From the NCBI GenBank assembly GCA_030533445.1, contig CM060072.1:16449267-16513266 (forward strand): a DNA stretch of 64,000 nt. Direction: 5' to 3'. Both the position numbers and the translations under genes were made by a program. The stretch comes from Cyprinodon diabolis. Lineage: Eukaryota; Chordata; Actinopteri; Cyprinodontiformes; Cyprinodontidae. The notes beneath the pieces were generated by a model. That model saw nothing but the letters and a program-made list of their open reading frames with translations, ran no database searches and was not told the DNA's origin. Shown in pieces: positions 60,154 to 64,000 of this stretch (position 1 is the first letter of the stretch; the number at the start of each line of letters is the position of its first letter).

Positions 60154-60651
60154 AGCTACAGTGTGTAATAATTACAGGGATATACAGTCAGAAATGTAAT
60201 ATATTATACATAACTATGTTATTTATCATCATCTACGAGCTCAGCCTCTTAACCTTAATATTTGCGTTGCCTTAGACTTCGTTATTTATAGTTACATAGG
60301 AGCGGGTCTCGCAGCCATGGAGGCAGACATCTTTGCGCTACGGCAGCGCAGAGCCAACAAACTAGCGATTGCGAGATCGCCCATTACGCTCGAAAGTAAC
60401 TACGGCAAGTTGAGAGAGATGAACTGAGACGGTACTGAACACACAGACTAATGAAATACTATCTGTAGAATTATCTATGTAAACAAACCTCATCACTTGA
60501 GAATGTAGGTGATGCGGACGTCGTGGAAGACATTTTGTCCCGTAACGCTCGCCGTACTGTTGGGGGGGAGAAGCGGTGGGGGGGAGATGTTCATGTTGCT
60601 GCGGTCTGCAGTCTGGACGTTAGATGTCGCTGAAAATTACACACTGTAGCT
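60154..60651. mobile_element. Complete TTAA-flanked MITE with CpG-rich core
   Basis: TTAA (60150-60153) then AGCTACAGTGTGTAAT; on the right ATTACACACTGTAGCT then TTAA (60652-60655). The 16 bp terminal repeats are perfect. The 498 bp inside is GC-richer than its flanks and holds an ATG-led frame of 36 codons at 60317-60427 (MEADIFALRQRRANKLAIAR...). The ends do not fit AGGRR strictly, so the superfamily (Kolobok or another TTAA group) is open. Confidence 0.9.
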
Positions 60652-60659
60652 TTAAGTAT

Positions 60660-61940
60660 AGCAAGATGCAAAAAAAACTTGTCTCAGAAAAGTTCTCTGC
60701 AGTTTCCTTACCACAAATCTGAAACACCAGCAAGGCATTTACCTTAAAGTTGGGTCAAAACCTGCTTCGTGCTTACAGTGATGAAACCTTCACAGAGACC
60801 TTCTGAGTAACCCAATGTTCATGAGAAAATCATCCCATGATTCCTGGAAGCGGAGCCCACAGACTTCCATTCTTTAGGTAGTTCTCAGAATCCAAACTTG
60901 GATAAAACGTTGTTATTCAGGGAGACATTAAACAAACTTCCAACACAGCTACGGCTCAAAGGTGTGGTTCTTTTGGAGTCATTTTACCACAGTGAAAAGA
61001 CAGAAACAAAGGTCGACCGTAATGACAAAAAATAAATCTATAAACACTTTTAAGAATATCTGAAAGGAGGATTCTACTAAACCAACAAAGCAGTGACACC
61101 ACTAAAGAGTGAAAGAAAAACAATTGATGTGAGGATTTCATTTCTCAAATTCAAGACAATTTTACATCTGACAAACTAAGAAACAGCTCAAGGAAAATAT
61201 TTTACTTTGTTCTTATATAATACACTTGATTGTTGCCACGGCAATGATATTAGAGACATAATTGTTCCTGCTTGTCACTCTATGAGCATTTATATGGAAA
61301 TTAACACTCTGGAATAACAACAAGACTTTTGAAATGGTTTTGTTTAGACAATGGAAGATTTTTGGTCTTTATTCACTAGTCTATGGTGTGTATTAAATGC
61401 ATATCTGCACAATAAAGGGAAAGGCTGTGTAATATCTTTGAAAAAAATATTAACACAAAAAACAATTTAAAACAAATTTTGCACATTATTCACATGCTGT
61501 TGCTCACTTGAAATTTAACAAACGATTCTGAATGCCAACGAGGACAGTGCTTTCCCTTCTCTACGCCATCAAAATAGGAGGAGATTCGATCTGTGAACCA
61601 GGTTTAAGTTAACATGGCGGACATTTTACCAAGGGAGTAAAAGTGCTGTATTTACTCTGGAAAGCCCAACGATGGCGCAGGAAAGCCCATCAAATCTTCT
61701 AGAAATGCTTTTAGTTCACAGAATCCAGAAGCTTTGGAGGTGAATCACCTGGACGAAAGAGGTAAGGCAAAGTGAGCCTTTAAAGCTTACAAGCAACAGG
61801 AATGCGGAGCAAATGGGCGGGCAGAAAGGACACCAGGGCTGCACAGAGGCATTAGGCAGTGCCCCCCTCTGGAGCTAAGGGAAGAGATAAGAAGTTTGCA
61901 TCAATAGAGTTTAGTGTGAAAGAACTGTGAGAGTCCTAAA
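60660..61940. other. Intergenic DNA, nothing recognised
   Basis: AACATGGCGGACATTTTACC at 61611 looks like the promoter/ATG part of a repeat, but no termini or second copy are seen. Confidence 0.4.
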
Positions 61941-61949
61941 GGCTTCAGA

Positions 61950-63309
61950 CAGTGGCGGCCGGCCCATAGGGGGCGCTGGGGCACCGCCCTCCCTGATAAG
62001 AAGAGAGAAACGTAAAATATATTTTTAAAAATTGACTCATAAATGTCAGTTTTACTCTCTAGAGTGTGTACCTATAAGCAAAACAAATTATATAAACTAC
62101 ATTTCCCTATCTACTGTCATTCATTTGTTGATTTCCACAGACAGACTCCTACCGTCTGTGTTCTGGGGGCTGTGATAAGACAGCCCCACATTTGCAGAGA
62201 ATCTGTCAATCATGTACTATTGCTAGGCGAATTTAATGGCCAATCAGCGTCTCAGAACTTTATGGTCTTGGGGCTCTGAAAATACTGCACTTTAACAGGC
62301 TTCTGAACCCAAGCGCAGGTGCAGACAATTAGAGGGAAGATGGCGAATGTAACGAACGAGATGCAGCTTCCACCAAATTCGGTGAGATCCTTATTTATCT
62401 ACCCGTTTGCCAGAAGAACATCCATGTTGTAGGTAAGGAAAATTTCATGTCATGGTTATTGTGACTGGGACGAATCCATCTTATCGCTTAAAACATCCTC
62501 TAACTTTGCGCGCCACACACACATTCCTGTTATACTGTGTTTGTGAGGACCAATACGCTCGCGCTGAGCCCAGTAGCTCCATTAACTTAAAACACACAAG
62601 CTGTTCCTGGTTACCTGATGGCGTATTGAGGGTGCACACTTAATATTTCAGTGGGGTTAGCCGTGTGTGTGGGGGTGTGGGGGGAGTGGGTGTGTGTGTG
62701 TGTGTATGTGTGTATGCTACGGGGACTTGTCATCTTCAGTCTGGCTGCGTCTTTGCTGGGTTCAAACCCAGTTTGGTGTAATTGAATAAGTCAATGAATC
62801 TGTGTAAAAGAATTAAGTTGTAAAAATTATTTGTTTTTGTATATCAAGTGTTTGTGGAGGTAATATATGGACAAAACTGATTTCTGAGAAGAAATCAGAA
62901 ACAAGAGAACCTGAGGTGAGGGGCTTAAACTATTTAATGAGGGCCGTGGGAAGAAGAGCGGCCATTTCTGTTTTCTGTTTCTTTGTTACATTGCTGGTAA
63001 CTGGAGGGAGGCTGAGGCCCAGAGTATGTTGTACATGTTTAGTTTCTTTTGCACCCTGTTTTGAGTTTTTGAGCACAATAAATCACCAACACCGGTAACC
63101 CGACTGAGCCTGGATTCTTGGAGGCCAAAGAACCCCGTCACAGTGACCCAAATCATCACTGTTACTGATATTATATAGTAAATTAAATCATTACTGTTAA
63201 ATTGTAAACATTGTTCAATTGTTTATTTGAATTCTTATTCCGGATTAGTTGGAGACATACACTAGGCTATATCAGCCCTACCAAAAACATTTTTCACCAG
63301 CCGCCACTG
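61950..63309 (+). mobile_element. Non-autonomous hAT element, copy 2 (1.36 kb, inverted to copy 1)
   Basis: Ends CAGTGGCGGCCGG and CCAGCCGCCACTG with perfect 8 bp duplications GCTTCAGA (61942-61949 and 63310-63317). A first-exon-like piece starts ATGGCGAATGTAACGAACGA at 62340 (MANVTNEMQLPPNS) and runs into a GTGAGATCC splice-donor-like site. The (GT)n tract at 62690-62712 matches the (CA)n of copy 1. No transposase remains. Confidence 0.95.
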
Positions 63310-63317
63310 GCTTCAGA

Positions 63318-64000
63318 GTATATCAGTTCAACAACCCAGGAGCCAACAATACTTTAGAGAAATAAAATCTACCAAAAGCATAAAAATAGTCTAAATTTAA
63401 AACCCTTTAGAGACACCATAGAGTCCAATATGCAGTCCAAAAGACCTTTCAAGAACTTGGGTTTCTCTTTAAAATATCCAACATCTCCTTTGTTATCAGC
63501 TATGCATGATCCCCCATGAGCAGGCCATGATCCAAGGACCTTACACACCTGCCAGAATATGCTTTTAGAGAAGCTTTTTTACAAGATGATTAGACAAATG
63601 TTTTGATTGTTCTACCAGTTCTAGAACTTTTCTCGATCTCTGATATTTCTTCTGGGCTTGAATGTACCAGTTAAAACTTTTTTAGACAGTTACTGAGAAG
63701 AGCTATAATCAGACAACTGTGGAGATAAAAAAAAAACAAAACATAAAAGTGTTTAACTAGAGCAACTCAACTTTCCAGGCAATTTAAGTGCAACAAGTAA
63801 CACTAACTTGGTAATGGTTGCTCATATATTTAGGATTTTGACTACTGCAGCGTGGTAAACACCCACTACAACATACACATTTTGGTAGAATAACTGATTT
63901 ATGAATTTGAACTATATCTCTTCGATTTAGAGATAGATTATCACATGTTTCAGGTATTGATTTACTTCTTGTTTATGTAGAGTTTAGAGGAAACACCTTT
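63318..64000. other. AT-rich intergenic DNA
   Basis: No feature recognised up to the window end. Confidence 0.5.

Overview
The window looks like non-genic DNA from a teleost fish. It is AT-rich, has long (AT)n, (CA)n and (CCAT)n tracts, and holds families typical of ray-finned fish genomes: Tc1/mariner, hAT, TTAA-targeting Kolobok/T2-like elements, L2-like LINE tails, Penelope, a tRNA-derived SINE, and a chromodomain Ty3/gypsy element. I found no convincing host gene. Two isolated exon-like stretches (27570 and 33181) are given only as leads.

Layout. Bases 490-5560 are a stack of insertions. A palindromic TTAA-type element is split at a TA by a decayed Tc1 (501-3308). That Tc1 is split by a second Tc1 (539-1786) with an intact 343-residue transposase. 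A 550 bp hAT element (3314-3863) sits at the old Tc1 edge, and an L2-like tail lies in the loop. Bases 7430-11080 hold L2-like pieces, a long (AT)n tract and a TTAA element start followed by a THAP-domain fragment. Bases 13050-14500 hold an LTR relic, a palindromic TTAA element and a complete TTAA MITE. Bases 15320-21136 are a complete gypsy chromovirus with 713 bp LTRs and 5 bp target duplications; it has only one nonsense codon in gag and one in pol, and shows a self-priming layout like Tf1/sushi. Bases 24090-26540 are a decayed LINE. Bases 35375-37962 carry an LTR relic and a hAT-like end. Bases 38664-39471 are a second palindromic TTAA family. Bases 41570-44030 are a Penelope relic interrupted by a SINE. 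Bases 45500-47822 are three layers deep: an LTR, holding a TTAA element with a RecQ-like helicase piece, holding a 1.38 kb hAT element. A second copy of that hAT lies inverted at 61950-63309. Bases 54838-55618 are a second copy of the first palindromic family, and 60154-60651 are another complete TTAA MITE.

The nearest thing to an undescribed system is the set of TTAA-flanked elements. Several have arms of about 270-300 bp folded around a 210-230 bp centre, and the centres, like several other non-autonomous elements here, keep a short ATG-led first-exon-like piece. The gypsy element is the best-preserved multi-part unit: promoter, self-priming site, gag, protease, reverse transcriptase, RNase H, integrase and chromodomain can all be read. 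All calls rest on reading the sequence and on family knowledge; no search was run.
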